From Saccharicrinis sp963677345 (GTDB lineage Bacteria > Bacteroidota > Bacteroidia > Bacteroidales > Marinilabiliaceae): a stretch of DNA of 64,000 nucleotides. The notes beneath the pieces are model-generated. The model had not been told where the DNA came from. It did not search any database and saw only the letters and a list, made by a program, of their open reading frames with translations. Shown piece after piece: positions 44,562-53,710 of the stretch; within the stretch, counting starts at the first letter, position 1; the number at the start of each line of letters is the position of its first letter. The stretch spans positions 68,808 to 132,807 of the forward strand of contig CAXXLC010000023.1 of assembly GCA_963677345.2 (NCBI GenBank). Reading direction: 5' to 3'. Made by a program: the position numbers and the translations under genes.

Positions 44562-46007
44562 TTATTGGCTGTCAGAACACACCTTATATAAACAATCAAT
44601 TTCCTGATTTATCGAGTTTTTATATTCCCCATTATTTAATTCCGAAGCTTTATTAAGATAATATTCACAACCAGCAGGATCATTGACATCCAGACAAATC
44701 CTTGCAGCATACAATGCGGCATAAGGGCCAAAATACCGTTGATCTTCACCTGCAAAATCAATTGCTATTTGATATTGAGAAAGTGCTTCACCAATATGAT
44801 CAAGGTAGTAATAACACCTTCCCAACCTGTAATGAAATTCTACATCGGATTTTGCTGCTAAATTCTTTTTATTATTTACCAATCCAATAGCAGCCTCCTT
44901 AAACTTACCGCAATCGAATAAAAGACGAGCCTCTAATAAAACAGGATCTGGAAGCAGAGGTAATTCATTTTCATATTTCGCTTGCTTATCTTCACTTGTT
45001 GGATAACAGGAAAGCACTTTGATTGAATCCTGACAGTTCAAATATTGAGCTTTGTCACCTTCCAATAAATAATACCATGATAAATACCGAAATGCATCAG
45101 CCTTAAATTGCATTGACTTTTCTTTTGATAAAAACGAATGAAAATTTAACAATGCCATATCCGACCCTTTCTGCACATTATATTTACCTTTAAGGTAATC
45201 CAACATAGGTAAAACAGAAGGCTTATTTAATATTTCCGAACACAAATCCGGATGATGTATTTTATTGGCACATCGCACCATTATTGCCTGCAAAAACTCA
45301 GGAAGTGTTAAAGATGAATGCTCTATTATAAATTTCTCAATAACACTCTCATTCTTCTCAAATTTCAAATACGAAAATCCCAAATAAAGTAAAGCTTCAA
45401 AATAGTCTCCATATCCTTTATTAGAATTAGACAAATAAGCCTTTAAGTCTTCAAAACCCTTTTCTGTATTTCCACTATAACCAAACCAACTACCCATAGT
45501 TGAATATGGTTTGGGAAGTTTGCTTACTAACAGATTAAATATTCCGCTTAACTTGAGATTATAATTAGAGTCAGGATTTCGATGTTCGCTGTCTTTCCAA
45601 TACGAATATGCTTTTGAAAAACAATTTACAGCTGTAAAAGCATTCTCATTCTGATACTCTAAAATTCCCCTTTGCAAATATAATTCCGATAAAACATGAA
45701 GTACATAAGGTTTGGTTTTACTCTCTCTCTTTAAAAAATCTATCTGACTATTGTAATTTGTACAATACTCATTAAAATCAATATTATTTGATATTATACA
45801 AGAAACAAAGGCCTGATAAAGATTTAGGTAAACACCTGAGGGGGTGTGATTAATCTTTTGGAGAGCAGAATCTACTTTTGCTGATTCTAAATTAAAAATG
45901 AGGGTTTTGACTTCATCGTTTACATTCTTGTTTATTTGAGAGCTTAAAGAAACAGGTGATACAATAAAGCCAATAACACATAAAATATAGAATGAAAAAT
46001 TGTTCAT
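44562..46007 (-). CDS. Exported tetratricopeptide-repeat protein
   Basis: The protein has 481 residues from ATG 46007, with a signal peptide (MNNFSFYILCVIGFIV, ending LSSQ). The rest is alpha-helical with TPR-like pairs, clearest at the C-terminus (DVEFHYRLGRCYYYLDHIGEALSQYQ; YAALYAARICLDVNDPAGCEYY). It lacks a second domain or lipobox. TPR proteins mediate protein contacts; partner unknown. The zinc-ribbon gene lies upstream on the same strand (68 bases), so they may share transcription. Confidence 0.8.
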   Translation of the reverse strand: MNNFSFYILCVIGFIVSPVSLSSQINKNVNDEVKTLIFNLESAKVDSALQKINHTPSGVYLNLYQAFVSCIISNNIDFNEYCTNYNSQIDFLKRESKTKPYVLHVLSELYLQRGILEYQNENAFTAVNCFSKAYSYWKDSEHRNPDSNYNLKLSGIFNLLVSKLPKPYSTMGSWFGYSGNTEKGFEDLKAYLSNSNKGYGDYFEALLYLGFSYLKFEKNESVIEKFIIEHSSLTLPEFLQAIMVRCANKIHHPDLCSEILNKPSVLPMLDYLKGKYNVQKGSDMALLNFHSFLSKEKSMQFKADAFRYLSWYYLLEGDKAQYLNCQDSIKVLSCYPTSEDKQAKYENELPLLPDPVLLEARLLFDCGKFKEAAIGLVNNKKNLAAKSDVEFHYRLGRCYYYLDHIGEALSQYQIAIDFAGEDQRYFGPYAALYAARICLDVNDPAGCEYYLNKASELNNGEYKNSINQEIDCLYKVCSDSQ

Positions 46008-46074
46008 AAAACAAAAGGCCACTTCAGTTGAAGCAGCCTCAATAATATATTACTTATATACGATTAATATCAAA

Positions 46075-46833
46075 CTATTCTGCTGGTTGATCCATCTCGT
46101 CATCTACAAGAATACGACCACAATATTCGCATACGATAACCTTTTTACGAGATTTAATATCCAATTGTCTTTGAGGTGGAATTTTATTAAAACAACCCCC
46201 ACAAGCATCACGCTCAACAGTTACCACAGCCAGGCCATTTACAGCATTGGATCTGATTCTTTTAAATGCAGTTAATAAACGCTCATCAATAGTACTTTCG
46301 ATTTGAGCGATCTTATCAATCTTTTTTTCTTCATCAACCTGAGTTTCATTAACAATCTCAGTAAGCTCTTTCTTTTTTGCAACAAGATCAGATTTCCTGT
46401 CTTCTAACAATTGTTTAGAAGAATCAATAACCTCATTTTTGTTATTCAATTCTACTGTAAATTCTTTGATTCTTTTCTCAGACAACTCAATCTCAAGCTT
46501 TTGAAATTCAATTTCTTTAGACAAAGAATCAAATTCGCGATTATTGCGAACATTCATTTGTTGTGCTTCATATTTTTTAATTAAAACACCTGATTCTTTG
46601 ATGTCATTTTTCTTAGCTGCAATTGAATCATTTAGTGTTTTAACTTCACTTTCGTAATTGGAAATACGAGTTTCAAGACCTTCAATTTCGTCTTCCAAAT
46701 CCTGCACTTCCAGTGGTAACTCTCCTCTAAGAGTTCTGATTTTATCTACTTCAGTAGCCACTTTCTGTAAGTCATATAATGCCTTTAATTTCTCTTCTAC
46801 AGACATCTCAGCGTTTTGATTTCTTGTTGCCAT
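46075..46833 (-). CDS. Coiled-coil protein with C4-type zinc ribbon (COG1579)
   Basis: The protein has 252 residues. Residues about 10-195 form a long coiled coil (KIRTLRGELPLEVQDLEDEI, then RNNREFDSLSKEIEFQKLE). The C-terminal C4 zinc ribbon has CGGCFNKIPPQ and VIVCEYCGRILVDD. The COG1579 family is widespread and of unclear function; in other phyla members were tied to secretion or motility. It lies 4 bases after the Nif3 gene on the same strand, a conserved pairing in Bacteroidetes as far as I recall. Confidence 0.92.
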   Translation of the reverse strand: MATRNQNAEMSVEEKLKALYDLQKVATEVDKIRTLRGELPLEVQDLEDEIEGLETRISNYESEVKTLNDSIAAKKNDIKESGVLIKKYEAQQMNVRNNREFDSLSKEIEFQKLEIELSEKRIKEFTVELNNKNEVIDSSKQLLEDRKSDLVAKKKELTEIVNETQVDEEKKIDKIAQIESTIDERLLTAFKRIRSNAVNGLAVVTVERDACGGCFNKIPPQRQLDIKSRKKVIVCEYCGRILVDDEMDQPAE

Positions 46834-46837
46834 TCTG

Positions 46838-47932
46838 CTACAAATATTTAATAGGATTTGTATTTACATTCGATAAACGAACCGCAAAATTAGGTATTTT
46901 TTTTGTAAGTATCTCAAAAAAAACTTCTTTAGTAAACTGTTCACTCTCAAAATGTCCTATATCTGCGATTACAATTTCATTTTCTGCATCAAAAAATTGA
47001 TGATATTTAAAGTCTCCGGTAATAAAAAGATCAGCACCAACAGCCTTAGCTTTACTTAATAAAAAGCTCCCTGACCCACCACAAACTGCAACTTTTTTAA
47101 TTTCCTTGTTTAACAAGTGCGTATATTTTACACTTCCACAATTAAACTTATCTTTAATTTTATTTAGAAAAGATATTTCATCTTCAGGTTTATCTAATTC
47201 TCCATACATACCTGAACCTGTTTCTGTCCATTCGTTCTTTAATGGATAAATATCATAAGCCACTTCCTCATAAGGATGTGATTTGAACAATACATCAATT
47301 ACTTTATTTTTTAAAAACGAAGGGAAAATTGTTTCTACCTTAACTTCTTTTTCTATATGTACTTTACCTATATCGCCAACGAATGGATTTGAGCCTTCAT
47401 TAGCCCTGAAAGTACCATAGCCTTCAGAATTATAACTACACGAGTCATAATTACCTATATGCCCGGCTCCGGCTTTGAAAATTTCATTACGAACATTTTC
47501 TGCATAATCATCCGGAACAAAAGTTACCAACTTTAGCAATGATTCTTTTCTAGGATCAAGTATTTTGCAATTTACCAGTCCTAATTTATCACATATCTTT
47601 CCATTAACTCCTTTTTTTACATTATCAGCATTGGTATGACAGGCATAAATGGCAATATCATTCCTGATGCTTTTAATTATGCACTTCTCCACGTAATTAT
47701 TCCCATTAAAACGTTTGATTCCACTCATAACGATAGGATGATGAGCAACAATCATGTTATAACCTAAAGATATAGCTTCATCTAACACCTCCTCAGTAAT
47801 ATCAAGTGAGATCAAAACGCCTGTCACATCCTGATCTTTACTTCCAATGATTAACCCTGCGTTATCATAACTTTCCTGCAAAGCCAGAGGTGCAAAATCC
47901 TCAAGTATTTTAGTAATTTGTTTTACCTGCAT
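46838..47932 (-). CDS. Nif3-like dinuclear metal-centre protein
   Basis: The protein has 364 residues, counting from MQVKQITKILEDFAPL (the upstream TTG at 47965 adds 11 odd residues). Nif3/YqfO features: ESYDNAGLIIG, DITEEVLDEAI, IVAHHPIVMSG (metal His pair), YACHTNADNVKKGVN, then a CutA-like middle insertion (FVPDDYAENVRNEIFKAGAGHIGNYD), and the C-terminal ADLFITGDFKYHQ and DIGHFESEQF. The hexamer binds two metals; its role is undefined, often annotated as a GTP cyclohydrolase I type 2 homologue. It sits between merR and the zinc-ribbon gene. Confidence 0.92.
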   Translation of the reverse strand: MQVKQITKILEDFAPLALQESYDNAGLIIGSKDQDVTGVLISLDITEEVLDEAISLGYNMIVAHHPIVMSGIKRFNGNNYVEKCIIKSIRNDIAIYACHTNADNVKKGVNGKICDKLGLVNCKILDPRKESLLKLVTFVPDDYAENVRNEIFKAGAGHIGNYDSCSYNSEGYGTFRANEGSNPFVGDIGKVHIEKEVKVETIFPSFLKNKVIDVLFKSHPYEEVAYDIYPLKNEWTETGSGMYGELDKPEDEISFLNKIKDKFNCGSVKYTHLLNKEIKKVAVCGGSGSFLLSKAKAVGADLFITGDFKYHQFFDAENEIVIADIGHFESEQFTKEVFFEILTKKIPNFAVRLSNVNTNPIKYL

Positions 47933-47983
47933 TAAAAAACCACTTTTTATAATCAGTACATTCAATATTTAGATCAGAAACAA

Positions 47984-48343
47984 CTATTCATCTTCATCAC
48001 TCCCAACCCCCAGACTATCTTTTATCTCTAAGAGCACCGACTTCATATTTTTTAATTTTGAAACTACTTCAAAATTATTTACTGTATCGTCGCGATTTTC
48101 CTGCAGTTTTTTTTGTGCCCCCTTTAATGTCATCCCTTTTTCTTTTACCAAATAAAAAATAAGATGAAAATTTTCTACATCAGAAGGAGTAAATAGTCTG
48201 TTTCCCTTTTTATTTTTATGAGGTTTTATGATATCAAACTCCTTTTCCCAAAATCGAATTAAGGATGTATTAACCTCAAACATCTCTGCTACTTCACCAA
48301 TCGTATAGTATAACTTTTCTATTTTTGGTTCTTTATATGGCAT
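47984..48343 (-). CDS. MerR-family transcriptional regulator
   Basis: The protein has 119 residues from ATG 48343 (MPYKEPKIEKLYYTIGEVAE). The winged helix-turn-helix runs IGEVAEMFEVNTSLIRFWEKEF, then GNRLFTPSDVENFHLI, followed by a short dimer helix. No metal-binding Cys are present. This small MerR type is common in Bacteroidetes next to Nif3 or peptidase genes. Target unknown. Confidence 0.9.
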   Translation of the reverse strand: MPYKEPKIEKLYYTIGEVAEMFEVNTSLIRFWEKEFDIIKPHKNKKGNRLFTPSDVENFHLIFYLVKEKGMTLKGAQKKLQENRDDTVNNFEVVSKLKNMKSVLLEIKDSLGVGSDEDE

Positions 48344-48520
48344 TTCCAATCTCATTAATGATATACAATAATAAGATAATTGTTTTAAATGTCAATATCT
48401 ATACAGGATATATTTCAAAACAGGTAATGATCATATTTATATCCAAACGACATCCTCCATACAAAAAAATAACTTATCTACTATATTCAAATAAACATTT
48501 GAGCTTTTTATATTTGCCTT

Positions 48521-49663
48521 ATGAAGAAGATGATAATATTTATTGCAACAATAAGCATAGGATTACTTTCCCATGCCCAAATAACAAAAGAAGATACAGT
48601 TACTTTTATTGGGGTAGGTGATATGATGTTAGGAACTCATTTTCCTAAAGCAGAATACCTGCCACCAGACAATGATCCAACACCCTATATTTCTGAAGCT
48701 ATCCCTTATCTAAAGGATGCAGATCTAACGTTTGGAAATTTAGAAGGTTGTTTTCTAGATGAAGGTCCGGTTGTTAAACAATGCAAAGACACAACAAAGT
48801 GCTATGCTTTTAAAATGCCTGAGAGCTACGCCCCGGTTTTTAAGGAGGCTGGATTTGATATACTAAACCTCGCGAATAATCACATCAGAGATTTTGGTAA
48901 TGCAGGTTTGGAGACTACTAAATACCACCTGAATCAACTCCGTATTAATTGGGCCGGGTTACTTGACAAACCTATTGATACATTAAGAGTAAGAGATTTA
49001 AAAATAGGATTTGCAGGTTTTTCTCCCAATACAGGAACCGTTGATATTAATGACATTGCCAATGCCATCGAAATAGTTACTGATTTAAAGAATGAATGTG
49101 ACATTGTGATTGTTTCATTTCACGGAGGTGCAGAAGGAGCAAAACATCAACATATAACAAGAGAAAAAGAAATATTTTACGGAGAGAACAGAAGTAATGT
49201 TTATGAATTTGCACATAAAATGATTGATGCCGGTGCAGATATCATTTTTGGTCATGGCCCCCATGTTTGCAGAGCCATCGAAATCTACAAAGGAAGATTT
49301 ATTGCATATAGTCTTGGAAATTTTGCTTCCTACTCAAGATTTAACTTAGCTCCGCCAAACAATCTTGCCCCGATAGTAAAAATATTCACTAATAATAAAG
49401 GAGAGTTTATTAAAGGAAGAATAATTCCATTTAAACAAATAAAAGGAGTAGCTCTTACTTACGATCACAACCGTTCTGTAATCAACAAAATCAAAAATTT
49501 GACCAACACAGATTTTCCGGAATTAAAAGACAGGCTGATGCTTGAAAGCAATGGATGGTTTAGTATGCCTTTTGAAAGAAAACGAACACCAAAGGGTATC
49601 ATCATTACAAATTCTGATAATGAAATCAACAGTAGAAAACTTGTAAATATCTACCAAAAGTAA
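48521..49663 (+). CDS. CapA-family (PGA_cap) exported protein, paralogue 2
   Basis: The protein has 380 residues with a signal peptide (ending SHAQ). Motifs: FIGVGDMMLGTHFP, FGNLEGCF, NLANNHIRDFG, IVSFHGGAEGA, FGHGPHVCRAI and YSLGNFASYS. It is diverged from the copy at 35467 (for example MMLG in place of MGHD, and SFHGG in place of VHWG), so the substrates may differ. A TATATTTG lies at 48509-48516, only 4 bases before the ATG, implying a very short or absent leader if it is used. Confidence 0.87.
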   Translation: MKKMIIFIATISIGLLSHAQITKEDTVTFIGVGDMMLGTHFPKAEYLPPDNDPTPYISEAIPYLKDADLTFGNLEGCFLDEGPVVKQCKDTTKCYAFKMPESYAPVFKEAGFDILNLANNHIRDFGNAGLETTKYHLNQLRINWAGLLDKPIDTLRVRDLKIGFAGFSPNTGTVDINDIANAIEIVTDLKNECDIVIVSFHGGAEGAKHQHITREKEIFYGENRSNVYEFAHKMIDAGADIIFGHGPHVCRAIEIYKGRFIAYSLGNFASYSRFNLAPPNNLAPIVKIFTNNKGEFIKGRIIPFKQIKGVALTYDHNRSVINKIKNLTNTDFPELKDRLMLESNGWFSMPFERKRTPKGIIITNSDNEINSRKLVNIYQK

Positions 49664-49739
49664 GATGATGATGATACTTTGATTTTTTATACCTTTGACC
49701 TGAGTTTGAAAATCATTTATAACTCTTAAAGTAAAAGCA

Positions 49740-50048
49740 ATGAAAATTTCAGATTTAAAAATACCTGTTTTTTTAAAAAACAAATACATGATTACTCTGA
49801 TAATATTTGGTGTTTGGGTGGGATTTTTTGACCAAAATGATCTGTGGGATAAGGCTAAACTATCAACCAGGATTAAACAATTAGAGAAGCAAAAAAAACA
49901 TTATGAGATTGAAATAGAGCAAAATCAACGAAAATTAAAAGAAATTGAAGAAAGCCCGGAAAGTCTTGAAAAATTTGCCCGCGAACAATATTTAATGAAA
50001 AAAAAGAACGAAGATATTTTTGTAATTATTGAAGAAGATAAAGAATAA
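49740..50048 (+). CDS. FtsB/DivIC septum-formation protein
   Basis: The protein has 102 residues: one membrane helix (about 17-31, MITLIIFGVWVGFF) then a coiled coil (LSTRIKQLEKQKKHYEIEIEQNQRKLKEIE) and the conserved ESLEKFAREQYLMKKKNEDIFV. This is the DivIC/FtsB group, which links FtsL and FtsQ in the divisome. The stop overlaps the next ATG (TAATG), so the two genes are coupled. Confidence 0.9.
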   Translation: MKISDLKIPVFLKNKYMITLIIFGVWVGFFDQNDLWDKAKLSTRIKQLEKQKKHYEIEIEQNQRKLKEIEESPESLEKFAREQYLMKKKNEDIFVIIEEDKE

Positions 50049-50368
50049 TGAATATATACAAACTACTTAGTTACGCCTATTACCTTGGAATGTTATCTCT
50101 ATTATCAGGAATTTTTTTAAAACTAAATGACTCGGAATCAGCCATAATATTTTTAGTATGTGGATATATTCCGTTTTTAGGTGTTCGTTTATTTAACTTT
50201 TTAAAAGGAAAAGAAATAAACAGACGCTTAAACGCAATATTAACAGTTAGTGCATTATTCCTGGGGGTCGCTATTGCTGCAGTTTTCTTTAACAGATCAT
50301 ATTGGATAATTGGGATTTTAATTACTGCAGCACTTGATTTTTATGTAAGTTTCAGAAAATACGTTTAG
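50048..50368 (+). CDS. Small polytopic membrane protein
   Basis: The protein has 106 residues with four predicted membrane segments (about 6-22, 31-50, 64-82, 85-102). I recognise no family. It is coupled by a TAATG overlap to the FtsB/DivIC gene, a frequent arrangement in Bacteroidetes, which hints at an envelope or division role without proving one. Its stop overlaps the convergent GT2 gene by 4 bases. Confidence 0.75.
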   Translation: MNIYKLLSYAYYLGMLSLLSGIFLKLNDSESAIIFLVCGYIPFLGVRLFNFLKGKEINRRLNAILTVSALFLGVAIAAVFFNRSYWIIGILITAALDFYVSFRKYV

Positions 50369-51627
50369 GCGTTTTTCTGAATCTCCCTGTATTTCAACAA
50401 GAGTTCTTTCTCATCAAAGAGATCATCAATTGAGTATTCCATTTTCTCCAGCAACTCAACAGAAGCATCAAACACAGGTATTTTACTAATAAAATGCTCA
50501 TGGACATAATTAATATACTTAACCAATTTAAAGGCGTTAAAAACATGGTAAAATCGCTTTTTAAAAACCTTCAAAGAAGAGCAATTCGCAGATAGATTAT
50601 TTATTTCTTCCCAAAAACCTGAATTTAATAAAAAGCTCCTGACTCTTCCGGGTAGTTCTAAAATCAATTCCTGGTATTTTTCTTCTGAAATAGAATAATA
50701 ATCCTCTATTGAATCAAAAAGCTTTTTCAGATCAAAAAAGGCCACAGGACTATACGTTAAATATTCATTATTATTTTCAACGATATTTTTCACGGTAGGG
50801 CCTGTTCCAAAAGGGACTCTATTTGATATTCGCGATGAAGGTTTTATCACAGTAGTGTTTAACTCACCATAAGCCCCCAATTGAACTAACTTTTGAATAA
50901 AATAAAATTCTTCACCCCCCTGCCGTTTATTCATTCCGCCAACTTTAACATATGCAGTAGCTCGTACTGCAAAACAAGAACCTACAGTATGAAAAGCATA
51001 CGGAAATCCGATATACTTTAACGACGCTACATAATAACGCAAATACAACTCATATTGAATAATAGCCGTATAAATATTCTGATCAAAATCGTCTCCTTCA
51101 ACAGGATGTTCAAAATATATTGAGCAGGCAACTTTATCTGGAAACTGTTCAAACCAATTACATATCTCTGCGATATAATTATCTTCAACAAGAGTATCTG
51201 CATCCAACGAAACAATAATACCATCTTCATTATTTGTATTATAAAAATGACCTATTGCCAAATCCATACCTATTTTACGAGCCAAGCCTGCACCAAAGTG
51301 TTTTTTAGGCAGATTAAAAGCCTTTACTGGATAAAAATGAATAAAACTGTTGACTGTTTTTTGGCTATAGTTAATTAATTCTTGAAATGTTTTAGCTTGC
51401 AATTGCAATACCTGTTCCTGTTCTTCTGAACTTGCATTTACAATTAATAGCACAGATATATGTTTTCCTTTGAAGGTACATCTGTTTAAAGAATCCAAAG
51501 TTTTTGTAACTCCCTTTTCTATATATACCGGTATTACGACAATCACATCTGATTTAATGATAGTATTTACGTCAAAATCTGTAAATGGATTATGTTTTTC
51601 CAGGTATTTTGAATAAAGTGGATTCAT
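50365..51627 (-). CDS. Family 2 glycosyltransferase
   Basis: The protein has 420 residues. The GT-A fold starts at SDVIVVIPVYIEKGVTKTLDSL, has the metal-binding DAD in IIVSLDADTLVEDN, and an acceptor region with GSCFAVRATAYVKVGGMNKRQGGEEFYF. The C-terminal 120 residues are helical with no membrane segments, so it is probably soluble or peripheral. Substrate unknown; there are no other polysaccharide genes nearby. Confidence 0.85.
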   Translation of the reverse strand: MNPLYSKYLEKHNPFTDFDVNTIIKSDVIVVIPVYIEKGVTKTLDSLNRCTFKGKHISVLLIVNASSEEQEQVLQLQAKTFQELINYSQKTVNSFIHFYPVKAFNLPKKHFGAGLARKIGMDLAIGHFYNTNNEDGIIVSLDADTLVEDNYIAEICNWFEQFPDKVACSIYFEHPVEGDDFDQNIYTAIIQYELYLRYYVASLKYIGFPYAFHTVGSCFAVRATAYVKVGGMNKRQGGEEFYFIQKLVQLGAYGELNTTVIKPSSRISNRVPFGTGPTVKNIVENNNEYLTYSPVAFFDLKKLFDSIEDYYSISEEKYQELILELPGRVRSFLLNSGFWEEINNLSANCSSLKVFKKRFYHVFNAFKLVKYINYVHEHFISKIPVFDASVELLEKMEYSIDDLFDEKELLLKYREIQKNA

Positions 51628-51646
51628 ATATGTAATTGAATAAAAA

Positions 51647-51671
51647 AGGCAGAACTCAATGAATTCTGCCT
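51647..51671 (-). terminator. Intrinsic terminator after the OmpH/Skp gene
   Basis: AGGCAGAA (51647-51654) pairs with TTCTGCCT (51664-51671) around a 9-base loop; on the minus strand a T-run follows. It lies 35 bases past the OmpH-like stop. Confidence 0.85.
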
Positions 51672-51705
51672 GAATATTATATAATTAATACTTAATAATA
51701 TACAT

Positions 51706-52323
51706 TTATTTTGCTTTAGCAGCTTCGTATCTTGCATTTAACGCATCAGCAACAGCTTGCGTTATATTAACTCCCTGTGCACTATATAATACATTATCGC
51801 CCAAAGTGTTACTCAAAATAAGCTTAAATTTACCATCTTTATTATATTCATCAAGATATGAAGTTAATGTATCCCTTAACTGACGGTTTAATTTTTCCTG
51901 CTCTACCATCAATTCGTTTGATAATTTAGCATTTAAACCTTGCAACTCCTGATCCTTAGCCATAAGGTTTTTTTGCTCTTGCTCTGCCCTTTCCCTTGAT
52001 AAGAATCCGTTATTCTGAAGTTTTCTTTGAAACTCTGTCATTTGAGTTTGTAACTTTTTAGCCTGCTCATTAAAATCCGTACGCGACTTTTCTTCTTTCT
52101 TCAATAATTCTTCCTGAAGATAAATTGCATATTGGTACTGGCGTAATAAAGAATCTGTATCAATGTAAGCAATTGGAAACACATCGCCATTACCTAAGGT
52201 ACTGCTGGCTTTACCTGTATCAACACTTGTTTCTGTTCCGGCTTTTTCATTGCACCCAACTAATAAAAGCGAACTCAATCCTGCTATAAAAACTAAATTA
52301 ACTACCAGTAAAAATCTTTTCAT
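51706..52323 (-). CDS. OmpH/Skp-family periplasmic chaperone, lipoprotein form
   Basis: The protein has 205 residues from ATG 52323. The signal (MKRFLLVVNLVFIAG) ends in lipobox LLVGC at Cys 24, so this copy is lipid-anchored. Then AYIDTDSLLRQYQYAIYLQEEL and a long tentacle coiled coil (about 65-155), and LILSNTLGDNVLYSAQGVNIT at the C-terminus. Skp-like proteins hold unfolded outer-membrane proteins. Its closeness to the adhesin and PorP/SprF genes is suggestive but not proof of a link. Confidence 0.88.
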   Translation of the reverse strand: MKRFLLVVNLVFIAGLSSLLLVGCNEKAGTETSVDTGKASSTLGNGDVFPIAYIDTDSLLRQYQYAIYLQEELLKKEEKSRTDFNEQAKKLQTQMTEFQRKLQNNGFLSRERAEQEQKNLMAKDQELQGLNAKLSNELMVEQEKLNRQLRDTLTSYLDEYNKDGKFKLILSNTLGDNVLYSAQGVNITQAVADALNARYEAAKAK

Positions 52324-52563
52324 CTGTTTAAATTTTACATTTCTCAACATATATTTAAATCTTCTTAATATTTAAAGATGACTCACATATATTTTATTAA
52401 TAATTCCAGGGACTCTAACAATTAATAAGAAAACCAAGGTACTTTTTTCTATTGAAGTAAGTACTCCTCTTAATTGGACAACAAATATAAATTAATAACA
52501 AATATTTAAAAATAATTTTAGTGTTTTTTGTACATCTCTAACACTTATATTTTAAATATCACG

Positions 52564-53634
52564 TTAAAAAATCCGTCTTGTCCTGTTTCTTAACTTACTA
52601 CGGGAAGGACCTGCATTCCAATATCCGGGTTGGGAACAGGGAATTGCACTCCGGTTTATTTTGGGCTTATTAGAAGATGGAATTGTATATAAAATAGAAA
52701 GCTCATGTGCACCTCCTGTATTTCCTGCCAGATCAGAGAGCGTTAAATCAAACGAATATCCTAATCTGGTTCTTCCTAAATGAATTCCAAAAATGGCAAT
52801 GATGGCATCATTATTTGACAACTGCGATTTATTTTTTACCGGTAACCCTCTATACCATAATCCTAGCTCTATAGGACTATACTGCCAATATGCACCAAGA
52901 TCGAGTTGATTGAAATACTCTTGATTTCGATAATTAAAAGCAAATGTAACGCTTTGGTCAGGGTTGTGCCTTCGACCTTCTTTATAAATCCATTTCACAC
53001 CTCCGAATACAGTGACCTTCATACCACTTACCGGCTCTATATCCGTGAAACTATTGCTATTCTTTACTAAATGATCAACGGTTACTCCAGCCCAATATGT
53101 ACTACTGTAAACCATAACAGAAGCTGCTGCATCAAATTTATTAAGCTGATCTACAGCTAAGGAATAATTGCCGACTGTTTCATCTTTTCCTGTATTTTTA
53201 TCAATCCCCGTTCCTAAAAGGGTTTTTGATAAATCAAGGAAAGACTGATTATATTTAAATTGTATTCCAGGACGTATCATTACATTTCTTGAAACATATA
53301 CCTCGTAGGCATAGAGCAAACCTATATGTTGATTGATTAGTGCTCCTTTCTGCTGATCATCTCTGAAATATAAAAAACCTAATCCACTATTATAATCGGA
53401 AAAATAATGATCGAAAGAAACTGCCATAGTCCTGTATGTTTGAGGTATACTTGGCCATTGATCTCTATAATTGATGGCAAAGCGACTTCCCTCAGTTAAC
53501 CCTGTAAATGAAGGACTTAAATACAAAGGAGATGCATAATTCTGAGAAAATGAAACATCCTGTGCTCTTCCTGTCACGGGGATAAGAATAAGAACAAAAA
53601 AATATAATAGATATTTACGATAAAATTTTCTCAT
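52564..53634 (-). CDS. PorP/SprF family T9SS outer-membrane protein
   Basis: The protein has 356 residues. Signal peptide (ending GRAQ) then the PorP/SprF start DVSFSQNYASPLYLSPSFTGL, AINYRDQWPSIPQTYRTMAVSFDHYF, and beta-barrel strands to GGAHELSILYTI. SprF-type proteins attach adhesins with type B T9SS sorting domains to the cell surface or help secrete them. It begins 76 bases after the giant adhesin stop on the same strand, the classic sprB-sprF arrangement. A short basic tail (SKLRNRTRRIF) ends the protein. Confidence 0.92.
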   Translation of the reverse strand: MRKFYRKYLLYFFVLILIPVTGRAQDVSFSQNYASPLYLSPSFTGLTEGSRFAINYRDQWPSIPQTYRTMAVSFDHYFSDYNSGLGFLYFRDDQQKGALINQHIGLLYAYEVYVSRNVMIRPGIQFKYNQSFLDLSKTLLGTGIDKNTGKDETVGNYSLAVDQLNKFDAAASVMVYSSTYWAGVTVDHLVKNSNSFTDIEPVSGMKVTVFGGVKWIYKEGRRHNPDQSVTFAFNYRNQEYFNQLDLGAYWQYSPIELGLWYRGLPVKNKSQLSNNDAIIAIFGIHLGRTRLGYSFDLTLSDLAGNTGGAHELSILYTIPSSNKPKINRSAIPCSQPGYWNAGPSRSKLRNRTRRIF

Positions 53635-53710
53635 TATTTAGTCAAAATCTTTAAACGCCACGCAAAATAATAAAAACTTTACATGGCATTTAATATATAA
53701 GCAATAAAAT

